This document shows positions 54,620 to 62,949 of a stretch of 64,000 bases of DNA, in pieces (within the stretch, counting starts at the first letter, position 1; the number at the start of each line of letters is the position of its first letter). The notes under the pieces are model-generated. The model worked only from the letters and a program-made list of their open reading frames with translations, had not been told where the DNA came from and did not search any database. Origin of the DNA: Nitrospira sp. (GTDB lineage: Bacteria > Nitrospirota > Nitrospiria > Nitrospirales > Nitrospiraceae); the NCBI GenBank assembly GCA_015709715.1, contig CP054184.1, forward strand, positions 1,845,001 through 1,909,000, read 5' to 3'. A program made the translations under genes and the position numbers.

Positions 54620-56188
54620 TCACCTCTCTCCCCTCCGGCTACCCCCCACCCCCGCCGACTCACTCAGTCCACCGTTCCACCATTCCCGCCCCTCGCGTGT
54701 GAGCAAGGCATCCGCCTCGGATGGTCCCCAGGTTCCGCTGTCGTAATTGGGAAAAGCCGCCTCTTCGGGAAGCGATTTCCAGACATCTAGAATCATCTGC
54801 ACGACCGCCCAGCCCAACTCGATATTGTCGGCGCGCTGGAACAACGTGGCATCGCCGGCCATGACATCGTGGAGCAGCGTCTCATAGCCGGTCTGGGGAG
54901 CGTTCCCGAAATAGTCGGCATACTGGAAATCCATGTCGACGGTCCCGATTTGAACGGCGGGACCCGGGACCTTGGCGTCGAAGCGCAAGGAAATCCCCTC
55001 ATCCGGCTGAATGCGGATCACCAGGACGTTGGGCGCCAGCCGGTCGACCTTGGTCTTACGAAACAACATGAACGGCGCGCACTTGAACTGCACGACGATC
55101 TCCGTCAGACGACGCGTCATCCGCTTGCCCGTCCGCAGATAAAACGGCACGCCGGCCCAGCGCCAATTGTCGATGAATAGTTTCATCGCCACGAAGGTTT
55201 CGGTCATCGAGGTCGGCGACACGTGCGGCTCCTCCCGATAGCCCACCACCGACCTCTCGCCCACGGTACCGGGTCCGTATTGGCCGAACACGACAAACCG
55301 CAATACATCGAGTGAACTCATGGGCATCACGCCGCGCAGCACCTTGGCCTTCTCGTCCCGCACGGCATCGGCTGCGAAAGAGTTCGGCGGCTCCATCGCC
55401 AGAAAACACAGGAGCTGGAGCAGATGATTCGACACCATGTCCCGCAACGCCCCGGCCTGTTCGTAGTAACGCCCTCGATGTTCAATCCCCAAACTTTCGG
55501 CCACCGTAATTTGGACATGGTCGATATACCGTCGATTCCACACCGGCTCGAAAATCCCGTTGGCAAAACGGAAGACCAGAATGTTCTGGACGGTCTCTTT
55601 GCCGAGATAGTGGTCGATGCGATAGATCTGGCGTTCCTGCAACACCCGTTGCAGGTCGTGATTCAACTCACGGGCCGACTGCAGATCATGGCCGAAGGGT
55701 TTCTCGATCACCACACGGCGCCAAGTTCCGTTGCGTTCGACCGTGAGGCCGTATTCTCCCAGGTGCGTGACGATTCGACAGAACAAGGCAGGAATGGTCG
55801 CCAAATAGAACACGTAGTTGCCGCGGGTGTCGTGCGCGGTATCGACTTCCTGCAACCGCTCGTTCAGTCGACGGTACACGGCCCCCTCCTGAAAATCGCC
55901 CGCCACGTAATGGAGTCGCTTCAGCAGGGCACGCCACACCGTGCGGTCAACGGGGTGGGGCATGTAGTCATCGATAACCCGGTCGAGCTTGTCTCGCAAT
56001 TCGTCCGCCGTCATTTCCGGACGATCCAGACCCACCACGGCAAACCCTTCAGGGAGAAACTGACCGGCCATGAGGTTATAAAGGGCCGGGATCAACTTGC
56101 GCTTCGCGAGGTCCCCGTCGATCCCGAAGATGACCATGACGCAGGGCGTGGGTGCAGGGGGCTGGTCTGCAGTCGTTTGAGCTGCCAT
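54620..56188 (-). CDS. zwf: Glucose-6-phosphate 1-dehydrogenase
   Basis: Zwf oxidises glucose 6-phosphate to 6-phosphogluconolactone with NADP+. The 522-residue product has [20 protein letters not shown] (GxxGDLA), the catalytic [15 protein letters not shown], and [15 protein letters not shown]. Normally position 3 of the fingerprint is Ala or Thr; here it is Ile-Asp ('GIDGDLA'). This may affect cofactor choice. It leads the zwf-msrA operon. Confidence 0.94.
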   Translation of the reverse strand: MAAQTTADQPPAPTPCVMVIFGIDGDLAKRKLIPALYNLMAGQFLPEGFAVVGLDRPEMTADELRDKLDRVIDDYMPHPVDRTVWRALLKRLHYVAGDFQEGAVYRRLNERLQEVDTAHDTRGNYVFYLATIPALFCRIVTHLGEYGLTVERNGTWRRVVIEKPFGHDLQSARELNHDLQRVLQERQIYRIDHYLGKETVQNILVFRFANGIFEPVWNRRYIDHVQITVAESLGIEHRGRYYEQAGALRDMVSNHLLQLLCFLAMEPPNSFAADAVRDEKAKVLRGVMPMSSLDVLRFVVFGQYGPGTVGERSVVGYREEPHVSPTSMTETFVAMKLFIDNWRWAGVPFYLRTGKRMTRRLTEIVVQFKCAPFMLFRKTKVDRLAPNVLVIRIQPDEGISLRFDAKVPGPAVQIGTVDMDFQYADYFGNAPQTGYETLLHDVMAGDATLFQRADNIELGWAVVQMILDVWKSLPEEAAFPNYDSGTWGPSEADALLTREGREWWNGGLSESAGVGGSRRGER

Positions 56189-56315
56189 CCCGAACTCCTT
56201 TCGTCGGACTGGGTCATCCTGCCTGATCGCTTATGGAACCGCAACCTCACCCGCCGCGTACGGCGATTTACGCATTTGGTTAGGCCGGCCGCCCACCCCA
56301 TGATACTGATGAACC

Positions 56316-57287
56316 ATGGGCGTACCATACAAACGCTTCTCACGAATCATCGACGACCGGAACATTTCGCAACCGGCACTGAGAATGCCTGCACGATTCC
56401 GGGCCGCTGCAATCGGATGGTGGATGGGGGTCATCGCTTGCGTCTTGTTGGCAACCGTTCCGGGGCAGATCGAATGGGTCGAGGGTGCTGCGCCGCGCCT
56501 GGCGCCACGCGACATCCACATCGAGATGCCGTCCGATAGTCTGTTCGGCTCACTTCCGAGCAACCGACGGCTCACCCTGTCCGTCTCCGTTCCGCAACAG
56601 CCCTCGCCCCACGGAGAACCCGACGTGGCCATTTTTCAAAGTCCCGCCGCGGCTCCGTTTATCGCACCCCTAGAGATCGACCCAGATCGGCATCGTCAGG
56701 TAGCCACCGTAGATCTCGGTCATTTGTCCTCGACGCTTGGAGACCCACCCAAAGCGACGCCGCTAGAAATCGTGATCGCCCGCCGACAGGGGCTCCATTG
56801 GGAGGAACTCGTCCGCCGCCGAGTAGTCGTCACCATCGCCATCCCCGGTTACACCGATCGCAGTACGGCCGCTGCCGTGAGAAACCTCTCAGCGCACCTG
56901 TCCGACGCCTCCCGGCAAGCCTCCGACCACCACGAAGTGGCGCTGCTGGACGGCCCCCTGGAAGAACAGGATCTCCTGGGGTCGAGAAGACCCTTTTCGG
57001 AGGATGGTTATTGGAAAATGCTGCAAGGCTTGATTCGGCAACGGGTCCAGCGGGACACCCCTGTCCGGTCTGGGAATGTACCCGGCAAGATGCCGAGCAT
57101 CGGGTTCCGCCTCTATGCGAACGGTGAAGCGCAGTTGATCGAAGTCGAGCGCAGCTCAGGAGACCACAACCTGGATCAAGCCACCCTCCTGGCCGTCGTG
57201 AACGCCCATCCGTTTCCCCCCTTCCCGCCCGGCAGTCGGACCTCGCACGTCGACGTCCATGTGGACCTTGCCTCGTCCTTTCCCTAG
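56316..57287 (+). CDS. TonB C-terminal-domain protein
   Basis: The 323-residue product has an N-terminal cytoplasmic stretch and one transmembrane helix (about 30-52). A mixed soluble region follows. The C-terminal TonB-like domain (residues 245-320) shows IGFRLYANGEAQLIEVERSS, DQATLLAVVNAHPFPPFPP and a final VDVHVDL strand. The overall order is that of TonB-family energy transducers, but it lacks the typical long Pro-rich spacer, and no exbB/exbD is near. The start might be at ATG 56385. Confidence 0.72.
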   Translation: MGVPYKRFSRIIDDRNISQPALRMPARFRAAAIGWWMGVIACVLLATVPGQIEWVEGAAPRLAPRDIHIEMPSDSLFGSLPSNRRLTLSVSVPQQPSPHGEPDVAIFQSPAAAPFIAPLEIDPDRHRQVATVDLGHLSSTLGDPPKATPLEIVIARRQGLHWEELVRRRVVVTIAIPGYTDRSTAAAVRNLSAHLSDASRQASDHHEVALLDGPLEEQDLLGSRRPFSEDGYWKMLQGLIRQRVQRDTPVRSGNVPGKMPSIGFRLYANGEAQLIEVERSSGDHNLDQATLLAVVNAHPFPPFPPGSRTSHVDVHVDLASSFP

Positions 57288-57314
57288 CCCCAGACTTCGG
57301 CCACAATCCCGGCT

Positions 57315-57635
57315 CTAGTTGTTTTGAGCGCGTTTGAGCCAGTCGATGAAACGCTGGAGCCGGGCATGCTCCTGGGCATGGACATGGACGAAAGCCAGAC
57401 CAAATCCGGCACTGTCCTTCCAACGCACTTCGGCCACCTCGACGGTGCAGGGCTCATGGGGGGCCGGAAGCTCGACCTGGAGAGCAACACAGGCCTTGAC
57501 GGGAACCGAGTCATCGCTGCGGACGTGGCAGCCCTCGCTGGACAGGCTGGTGACAACTCCTTGCCCGACGATGGCCTGGCCTGAAAAGGTGAGCGGCACG
57601 TTGATTTCATACCGCGGACTATCGCGTCGTTCCAT
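57315..57635 (-). CDS. PilZ-domain protein with degenerate c-di-GMP motif
   Basis: The 106-residue single-domain PilZ protein. The first motif is intact (RRDSPR, RxxxR). The second reads SLSSEGC, where the usual Asp/Asn of DxSxxG is replaced by Ser, so binding may be weak. VEVAEVRWKDSAGFGLAFV matches the paralogue at 58411. ATG at 57635 has AAGG upstream; a longer frame to 57686 is less likely. Confidence 0.75.
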   Translation of the reverse strand: MERRDSPRYEINVPLTFSGQAIVGQGVVTSLSSEGCHVRSDDSVPVKACVALQVELPAPHEPCTVEVAEVRWKDSAGFGLAFVHVHAQEHARLQRFIDWLKRAQNN

Positions 57636-58009
57636 AGTTACCTTCTTAGATCCTGAGCATGCAGGGGGACCGTCATGCCGGTGCATGGATACGCCGTTCC
57701 GCGATCGAAATCAATCTGCCTGCCTATGCAGTCGACCAAACAGGCAGAGAACGTCATCTGACCATGCGCGCCGGCGCCAGACTCACATTATCGAGAAAGA
57801 TACAGTGCCGTATCCTTTTGAATGAGCACAACCCCCTGCCCTGCCTTCTCCTCACGCCCCGCGCCCGCGAGAAACCGGCCCAAACCACCGAATAAGGTTC
57901 GCAATTACACTCACCTTACCGAACCAAACCTGGCACGTCCGTTGCTCTACCTCAAGATAGAGTCGCCAACAAGACGGCTCACGGCTAGGCGGCATGAAAG
58001 GAGACACCC
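57636..58009. other. Gap between PilZ gene and small ORF, weak coding frame only
   Basis: About 374 bp. One plus-strand frame (57659-57895, 78 codons) is open from an ATG, but it has no ribosome site and no recognisable features; I do not annotate it as a gene. No clear promoter was found. The last bases carry the strong ribosome site of the small ORF at 58010. Confidence 0.35.
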
Positions 58010-58120
58010 ATGGACCAGGCAGCAGGTTTACTTATTACGCTGGTGGTGTTCACGGCACTGATCGGCCGGTGGGTCACAGAGTTGACGGAGACCACGCGGC
58101 AGGACCCTCCTGAATCCTGA
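58010..58120 (+). CDS. 36-residue single-helix membrane protein
   Basis: A small ORF with an excellent ribosome site, AAAGGAGACACCC-ATG. Residues 6-19 are hydrophobic (GLLITLVVFTALIG). A charged, acidic C-terminal tail follows (ELTETTRQDPPES). It is a typical small membrane protein. It lies between two PilZ genes, and a second short hydrophobic ORF follows at 58181. Confidence 0.5.
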   Translation: MDQAAGLLITLVVFTALIGRWVTELTETTRQDPPES

Positions 58121-58180
58121 CGAGGCCTCTGTCGGCCGCCACCAGGCCAAGCACGCACCCACGACGAAAGAGGCGCCATC

Positions 58181-58450
58181 ATGGTCTCCACAGGTCATTG
58201 GCAACGGATGCTGGCATTAGCCCTCCTGCCTCTCCCGCTTGCGCTCCCCCTGGTGTTGTGGCTCTCTCGCCGCGAACAGCCGAATGCGTGGGCAGGAAGT
58301 GGCTGGGGGCAGGGGGCTGAAGGCTCGCTGGGTTCTCAAGTTTGGAACAGGCCTTGCCGAGAAGACCAGCAGCCCCCAAGAAGTGGGGTATCGGCAGGGA
58401 GGCCTCGGCAATGGAAATGGATCTTCGTTCCTCCACACGCGTGGCCGTGA
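58181..58450 (+). CDS. Possible small membrane protein overlapping the PilZ start
   Basis: An 89-codon frame whose first 30 residues are hydrophobic (MLALALLPLPLALPLVLWLS) with a basic flank. The remainder is low-complexity and overlaps the next PilZ gene by 40 bp in another frame. GAAAGAGG lies before the ATG at suboptimal distance. Real or not is unclear. Confidence 0.3.
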   Translation: MVSTGHWQRMLALALLPLPLALPLVLWLSRREQPNAWAGSGWGQGAEGSLGSQVWNRPCREDQQPPRSGVSAGRPRQWKWIFVPPHAWP

Positions 58451-58770
58451 CCTATCCCGTGCGCGTCTCGGGCGATTCGACCAGCGGCCGCGGCACCCTC
58501 ATTAACCTGTCCGTCCCCGGTTGCGCGATCGAAACCGACCTTCCCGTTCGAGCGGGCGACTACCTCCAATTGCAGGTGATGATGCCGGACCAGGCGACGC
58601 CCCTCACAGTCGGTCTGGCGAAGGTACGCTGGGCCACGGAACGGAAGGCGGGGGTTGAATTTATTCGCGTACGCCGAGACGATCAAAGCAGGATTCAACG
58701 GCTGATCGGACAACTATCGGACACCACCGATGGAGTCAAGCACGGCAGTTGCGACCTGGCCATGGTCTGA
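58411..58770 (+). CDS. PilZ-domain protein
   Basis: The 119-residue single-domain PilZ protein has intact c-di-GMP motifs: LRSSTRVAV (RxxxR) and LINLSVPGC (NxSxxG). VGLAKVRWATERKAGVEFI shows it to be a paralogue of the minus-strand protein at 57315. ATG at 58411 has GGGAGG 8 nt upstream. It probably transmits c-di-GMP levels to surface or motility functions; the partner is unknown. Confidence 0.82.
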   Translation: MEMDLRSSTRVAVTYPVRVSGDSTSGRGTLINLSVPGCAIETDLPVRAGDYLQLQVMMPDQATPLTVGLAKVRWATERKAGVEFIRVRRDDQSRIQRLIGQLSDTTDGVKHGSCDLAMV

Positions 58771-58790
58771 CCTTTGCCCCCGCAGGAAGA

Positions 58791-60176
58791 TCAATGGCCT
58801 TCGTGGGTGGGATTCGCCATCCGCTTGATGATGATTTTCCGCCCCACCGTCATGAGCGTGAAGGACGTGGCAAAGGCGATCGGCACAAAGATAGCGGTCG
58901 CAACATTGGCATTCTTCACCCACCCCAATTCGTAGCAGGCCTTCAGGACATAACTTCCCAGCCCCGTCAGGTAGTAGGTGATGACGATCACGGACAGGCT
59001 TTCGACCGTGCGTTGCAGAATGGCTTGCGCGCGGGTGGTGGAATCCACGCTGGCGAGCAGTTTCATATTCTGGTCTTGCAGGCCGATATTCTGCTCCTGC
59101 AGCCGCAGTTCGATATGGGTGCGCAGAACCGCCACGGTCGCCTCGAAGTCTTTTTCCATCGCATCGATGCGCCGAAGGAGCTGTTGATAGCCCTCCGTCA
59201 CCCCCGTGATTTTCCAAATCACATATTCTGAGAGCTGCCGAAGCGACGCATAGGGCCGTTCCTTCAGAGAGGCCATGTTGCTGTGCACGATCCGGTCATA
59301 GGGCACCGACGCAGAGAGACGGTAGCGCATGGATTCCGCCAATCGACTCACCTGCAGTAGATCCTGAGTCAGCACCGTGAGCCACTTTTGCATGGTCTGG
59401 GGCGTGGTACCCCCCAGCTGTTCGATTAACACTGCTCGCTGGTAGAGGTGGCGCTGCTCATAGTCGTGGATTTGATCCACCGCGCGTGAAAACGCCTTCA
59501 TCGGCAGCATGACCAAGTGGTAATAGTTTTCGATCGCGACGATCGTGTCCACCATCTTGGCCACCTGCTGCCGAAGCGCCGATTCAGAAACGGCGCAGAT
59601 CAAATACCGCTCTCGATCATGCTCATCGGGCGTAAAACTGGTGACCGCCACGATCTCGTCCCCCAGGATGCGGCTGCCATACACCATGGCGCCGGGCAAA
59701 CGGGCGGGCAAGTCCTCCACGCTCGGCGGCTCCTGCGGCAGACACAGAATGTCGAGCGCATTGATCCGGAGACCCAGCGGCGACAAGGGCATCGCGTAAT
59801 CGGGAAAGGTGATCGGGCCGAAGTCGAGTCGGGTCGACGTGTCCTGCACGACATGCCACACCTGATAGCTGTAGTACTCCGTGTGGGCTTCCCATACGAC
59901 CACCAGCCGGTCACCGTTGGAGGCCGTCTTGAAACCATACCCGAATTTTTCCTCGATGGCGCCTTCCGAAATGTCGAGGGCCTGCAGCAAATGCTGAAAT
60001 TCTCGGCGGCTATTGGGGCGTTCAACCGGCGGGTTCGCCATGCGATAGGCAACATGGTGAATGTGGGCCGGCACCCCAAGCCACTGCGGGAGGTACTGCT
60101 TATTGGACTGATGAATCCGGTTCAGAAAGCCTGGAGGACGACTCTCCTTCCCGGCTGTGCTGACAGAATCGGTCAT
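58791..60176 (-). CDS. DUF3422-family membrane protein
   Basis: The 461-residue product resembles DUF3422 proteins. The N-terminal soluble domain has AHTEYYSYQVWHV and FGPITFPDYAMPLSPLG. The middle contains coiled coil (about 200-385). Two transmembrane helices end the protein (about 388-408 and 427-446, VATAIFVPIAFATSFTLMTV). Function is unknown; relatives are widespread in proteobacteria. The architecture is that of a large soluble domain anchored at the C-terminus. The 54-residue ORF at 60229 lies just upstream on the same strand. Confidence 0.8.
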   Translation of the reverse strand: MTDSVSTAGKESRPPGFLNRIHQSNKQYLPQWLGVPAHIHHVAYRMANPPVERPNSRREFQHLLQALDISEGAIEEKFGYGFKTASNGDRLVVVWEAHTEYYSYQVWHVVQDTSTRLDFGPITFPDYAMPLSPLGLRINALDILCLPQEPPSVEDLPARLPGAMVYGSRILGDEIVAVTSFTPDEHDRERYLICAVSESALRQQVAKMVDTIVAIENYYHLVMLPMKAFSRAVDQIHDYEQRHLYQRAVLIEQLGGTTPQTMQKWLTVLTQDLLQVSRLAESMRYRLSASVPYDRIVHSNMASLKERPYASLRQLSEYVIWKITGVTEGYQQLLRRIDAMEKDFEATVAVLRTHIELRLQEQNIGLQDQNMKLLASVDSTTRAQAILQRTVESLSVIVITYYLTGLGSYVLKACYELGWVKNANVATAIFVPIAFATSFTLMTVGRKIIIKRMANPTHEGH

Positions 60177-60228
60177 GCCGTTCGCCCTTCACTGGTCTCC
60201 ATGCGCCACCACTAGAGTCAGGCCGCCT

Positions 60229-60393
60229 TTACTCGTCTTCTTCCTCGATATCTTCGATGCCCTCATAGCTGACATCCCCTTCGTGCAGGGACGAGGCCAT
60301 CTTTTCACAAGCAGACTCGATGATTTCTTCAGCCTCTTCCGGAGAGTCGGCTGAGATCATGAATTTCACGGTAATGCCAAAGCGCTGATTCAC
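60229..60393 (-). CDS. 54-residue acidic protein
   Basis: A small ORF starting GTG at 60393 with a textbook AAGGAG site 7 nt upstream. The product is acidic: RFGITVKFMISADSPEEAEE is the first strand-helix part, and a Glu/Asp tail (EGIEDIEEEDE) ends it. It looks like a small alpha/beta protein. It lies 52 bp upstream of the DUF3422 gene on the same strand. Function is unknown. Confidence 0.55.
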   Translation of the reverse strand: MNQRFGITVKFMISADSPEEAEEIIESACEKMASSLHEGDVSYEGIEDIEEEDE

Positions 60394-60624
60394 AATCGTA
60401 CTCCTTTATGGACAAGAGGGCGGAACGCTGATCGCATGCTGTGGCTCAGATACCATAAGCTCCCGCACCTTGTCACCATACGGACAAGCCGTGAGGAGTT
60501 CAGGAGAGTCTACGAGAGCGATGGATGGATGTTGCGGAGAGATGGGATGGGACGATTCACTGACCGGGTTTGAGGAGCGCCCTTGTCCCCGACCCCGCTC
60601 ACGGGAGGGGACCGGGGTTCTCGC

Positions 60625-61371
60625 CTACTTGCGCAAGAGCATGTGGCCACGCCGATTTTGCTGGTGGCAGGCCTCATCATGTTCATTACAGAAGGGACGG
60701 TCCTTGCCGTAAGAGACGATCGCTACCTGCTGTGGATTCACCCCAAGATCGACCAGGACATTCTTCGCCGCCTTGGCCCGTTTCTCCCCAAGGACGAGGT
60801 TGTAGTCGTGTGTCCCTCGCTCGTCACAGTGGCCGGATATCTTGAGTAGGGCCTTGGGATTATCTTTCAGCCAGTCGGCGTTGTCCGTCAGGGCGCTCAT
60901 CCCCTCCTCGGGAACCAAGTAGCGGTCATACCCGTAGAACACATCCCTCATGCCGGCTTCCATGGCGGCGGCTTCCTCGCGCAGCAGCTCGGCGCGCCAC
61001 TTTTCATGGCGATCGACTGGCATCAACATAGTGCCCATAGGGCTGCGGCTCAACCGCTCTTCTCCTGCCACCTGTCCGTTCACGAGCGGGAAGAACCCTC
61101 GCAGCCGGCCCCCTTCGTTCTCTGCCATCTCCTCCTGGGAACCCGGGAACGGCTGCCGCCCGCTCCGCCCCTCTTTTCCCATAGCCGACGCCCCCGGATA
61201 ATCCTGATAATCCTGCGCCGCCCCGACCGGCGAAGAGTCGGAGCTACGATTCGATGCCAGACGATCTTCCGTTCCCGACTGCAGACCACCCATGCTGCTA
61301 CAGCCGGACGCCGCAACCAACACGACCGCCATTCCGCCCAACATGAGTTGCGATGCACCACGGTACTTCAT
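60625..61371 (-). CDS. pal: Peptidoglycan-associated lipoprotein (OmpA-like, Pal)
   Basis: The 248-residue outer-membrane lipoprotein has a signal ending VAASGC (lipobox near residue 24) and a long Ser/Gly/Asp-rich linker. An OmpA_C domain (about 140-248) follows, with LKISGHCDERGTHDYNLVLG and EKRAKAAKNVLVDLGV. It binds peptidoglycan non-covalently. AAGGAG lies 8 nt before the ATG. Two extra cysteines in CNEHDEAC may form a disulfide. No tol genes are adjacent. Confidence 0.88.
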   Translation of the reverse strand: MKYRGASQLMLGGMAVVLVAASGCSSMGGLQSGTEDRLASNRSSDSSPVGAAQDYQDYPGASAMGKEGRSGRQPFPGSQEEMAENEGGRLRGFFPLVNGQVAGEERLSRSPMGTMLMPVDRHEKWRAELLREEAAAMEAGMRDVFYGYDRYLVPEEGMSALTDNADWLKDNPKALLKISGHCDERGTHDYNLVLGEKRAKAAKNVLVDLGVNPQQVAIVSYGKDRPFCNEHDEACHQQNRRGHMLLRK

Positions 61372-61395
61372 GAACCTTGCTCCTTCGCGCTGGGG

Positions 61396-61423
61396 TGTAA
61401 CCGTTACCGACGTTACAACTATA
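61396..61423 (-). promoter_or_regulatory. pal promoter -10 box with three GTTAC half-sites
   Basis: On the minus strand TATAGT (61418-61423) is a plausible -10 box for pal; no consensus -35 was found. Immediately downstream lie GTAAC-C-GTTAC (61397-61407), a perfect palindrome, and another GTTAC (61412-61416). The half-sites overlap the predicted transcription start, as an operator would. Confidence 0.35.
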
Positions 61424-61610
61424 GCACCGAGGTACTAGAGCCCTACCCCCTACGCTCTGCCGCGTGGGTTCCCCAGCATGCGCCGACAGATCCAGCCCCA
61501 AGCCTGTCCAGAAAATGCCTTTACATTTCAATGTTTAGCCAACCAACTGCGCTGGATTAAGAACGGGGAAGAAATGAGACCGGAAGGGAAATGAGAGTGA
61601 GGCAGGAACC

Positions 61611-61655
61611 TGGTGCGCCCGGAGGGACTTGAACCCCCAACCCTCGGATCCGAAG
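61611..61655 (-). other. tRNA-Arg 3'-end fragment, putative attachment site
   Basis: Read on the minus strand, this holds an anticodon loop (CTTCGGA), 3' anticodon stem TCCGA, variable loop, T-arm GGGGG-TTCAAGT-CCCTC, acceptor 3' strand CGGGCGC, discriminator A and CCA. The acceptor strand and CCA match tRNA-Arg. Pairing of the 5' anticodon stem fails at 61656 and no 5' half follows. It is therefore a fragment: the usual junction left by an integrase that uses tRNA 3' ends. Confidence 0.75.
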
Positions 61656-62004
61656 GCGGACAAAGTACCTTAGAGACAGACAGCGATCAAAGAGGACAGT
61701 TGGATATGTTCTCTTTATAGATCAACGGTTTTAGCATCAATCCATGAAGAACAGTGACGATTGAGACATACCCGCATTCGTGGCTAAAACCGTGACCGAA
61801 CCGTGACCAGAACCGTGACCAGAAGTTTTTCTTAAAATGCACCGCGTGTGACATACGCCCCCCGGAGCATGTGGAGAGTGGAATGGACCGCCATTAAAGA
61901 AGGGATCAGAAGTTATCCAGTTAGATTGAGACTGCAAAGGGGTAAGCAACCAGAGAGGGAAGAGGCGAAAGGGCAAGAATGTTGCTACATATCTCTCGAT
62001 CACT
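61656..62004. other. Island end without a clear gene
   Basis: About 349 bp. It holds the three spaced direct repeats near 61788-61820. A plus-strand frame (61848-62075) and a minus-strand frame (61737-62021) are open, but neither has a ribosome site or recognisable features. I treat this as an integration or regulatory region. Confidence 0.4.
61788..61820 (+). repeat. Three direct repeats AACCGTGACC, helically spaced
   Basis: AACCGTGACC occurs at 61788-61797, 61799-61808 and 61811-61820, so the repeats are 11 and 12 bp apart, close to one helical turn. A weaker relative (AACAGTGACG) lies near 61750. The position beside the attachment site suits integrase or excisionase arm-type binding; that is inference. 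Confidence 0.5.
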
Positions 62005-62943
62005 CTAAGCTGCTGGCCCAACTATCTCAAGAAGTGTATCGATTTGCCTTCGAGGACGATTCAAAGGAGCTATAACCCGACGTCGAACCTTGAAAGTCCA
62101 TTTTTTCCCAACAGCAGTTTCTCCCTGAGACAAAATTGAGGTAAATTGCTCAGCCCCCTCTTTTGAAACCGAGCCATATACTGTTTGGCCATCTTCTAAT
62201 TTGATTTCAAACTTCCTACGGGCCGGAAGGACGCCATCCAAAGTCCCCACCAATAAAATATCCTCCTCTTGTATTTCGGTGGCTTCAGTGCGCCGTCTAC
62301 CTCTGCTGATTGCTGCCGCATCAAGAGTATAGTCTGCAATGTCCTCAACCACGCGTAGCGTGGCACCATTTGAATCTAGAGTAACGAAAAAGTTTTTCAA
62401 GGCGGTCAGGGTCCTTGAATCCAACATATCTGCCGCCTCTTCGAAGTCGAGCTCATTCGGCGATGCTGTTCTTTGTAAAAGTGTAGCGACCTCTTCCACT
62501 TGCACCTTAAGCGCAGTATCTGCAATTTCTATCTGGTCAGATAGTTCTTTCAAAACAAATCCAAATGACCCTCGAGCAACCTCCGTAACCATTAAATGGG
62601 ATGAATTCTTTAAAGGGACAGGCCCCCTTTCGCCTAAAGAGCCCCATTCAGTTTTGGCGAAGGTCTTAGACACCAAGTCCTGAAACTTATCTAGGGCGTC
62701 CCCAGCAAAATCAGCTGATATTCCGCGTGAACCAACTACCGGTGACCCACCAAACAACAATGCAACGCTCGCGCCATTTTCAGGAGCACTGTCAATAGCA
62801 CTAATCTCAGTTTGCAGCGCTAGCTTACGCTTAGCCCATTGGAACTTGCCCACGAAGTCACCTGACTCCGTAGCGGCCTTTAACAACGCACCCACCGCTG
62901 ACAATTCAGCATATAAGCCATCTAGTTTTATCTTACGTACCAT
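62005..62943 (-). CDS. Unknown island protein, partner of NTase-like gene
   Basis: The 312-residue product I cannot assign. The N-terminal half is helical (about 1-60, then 85-180). The middle region has an acidic patch (SPNELDFEEAADMLDSRTLT). The C-terminal 110 residues are beta-rich with EDILLVGTLDGVLPARRKFE and KLEDGQTVYGSVSKEGAEQF, resembling a small beta-barrel. It starts 6 bp after the NTase-like gene ends, so the pair is an operon. No signal or membrane segment is present. Confidence 0.62.
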   Translation of the reverse strand: MVRKIKLDGLYAELSAVGALLKAATESGDFVGKFQWAKRKLALQTEISAIDSAPENGASVALLFGGSPVVGSRGISADFAGDALDKFQDLVSKTFAKTEWGSLGERGPVPLKNSSHLMVTEVARGSFGFVLKELSDQIEIADTALKVQVEEVATLLQRTASPNELDFEEAADMLDSRTLTALKNFFVTLDSNGATLRVVEDIADYTLDAAAISRGRRRTEATEIQEEDILLVGTLDGVLPARRKFEIKLEDGQTVYGSVSKEGAEQFTSILSQGETAVGKKWTFKVRRRVIAPLNRPRRQIDTLLEIVGPAA

Positions 62944-62949
62944 AGGGGC

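Noticed and set aside
57659-57895. 78-codon frame between the PilZ genes
   Set aside because: No ribosome site and no coherent protein features; kept only as a note in the gap entry.
61611-61700. Complete tRNA-Arg gene
   Set aside because: The 5' anticodon stem, D-arm and 5' acceptor strand (GCGCCCG) are absent, so only a 3' fragment is present.
61848-62075. Plus-strand 75-codon frame in the island
   Set aside because: No ribosome site, no recognisable motif, and it overlaps the tail of the opposite-strand gene.
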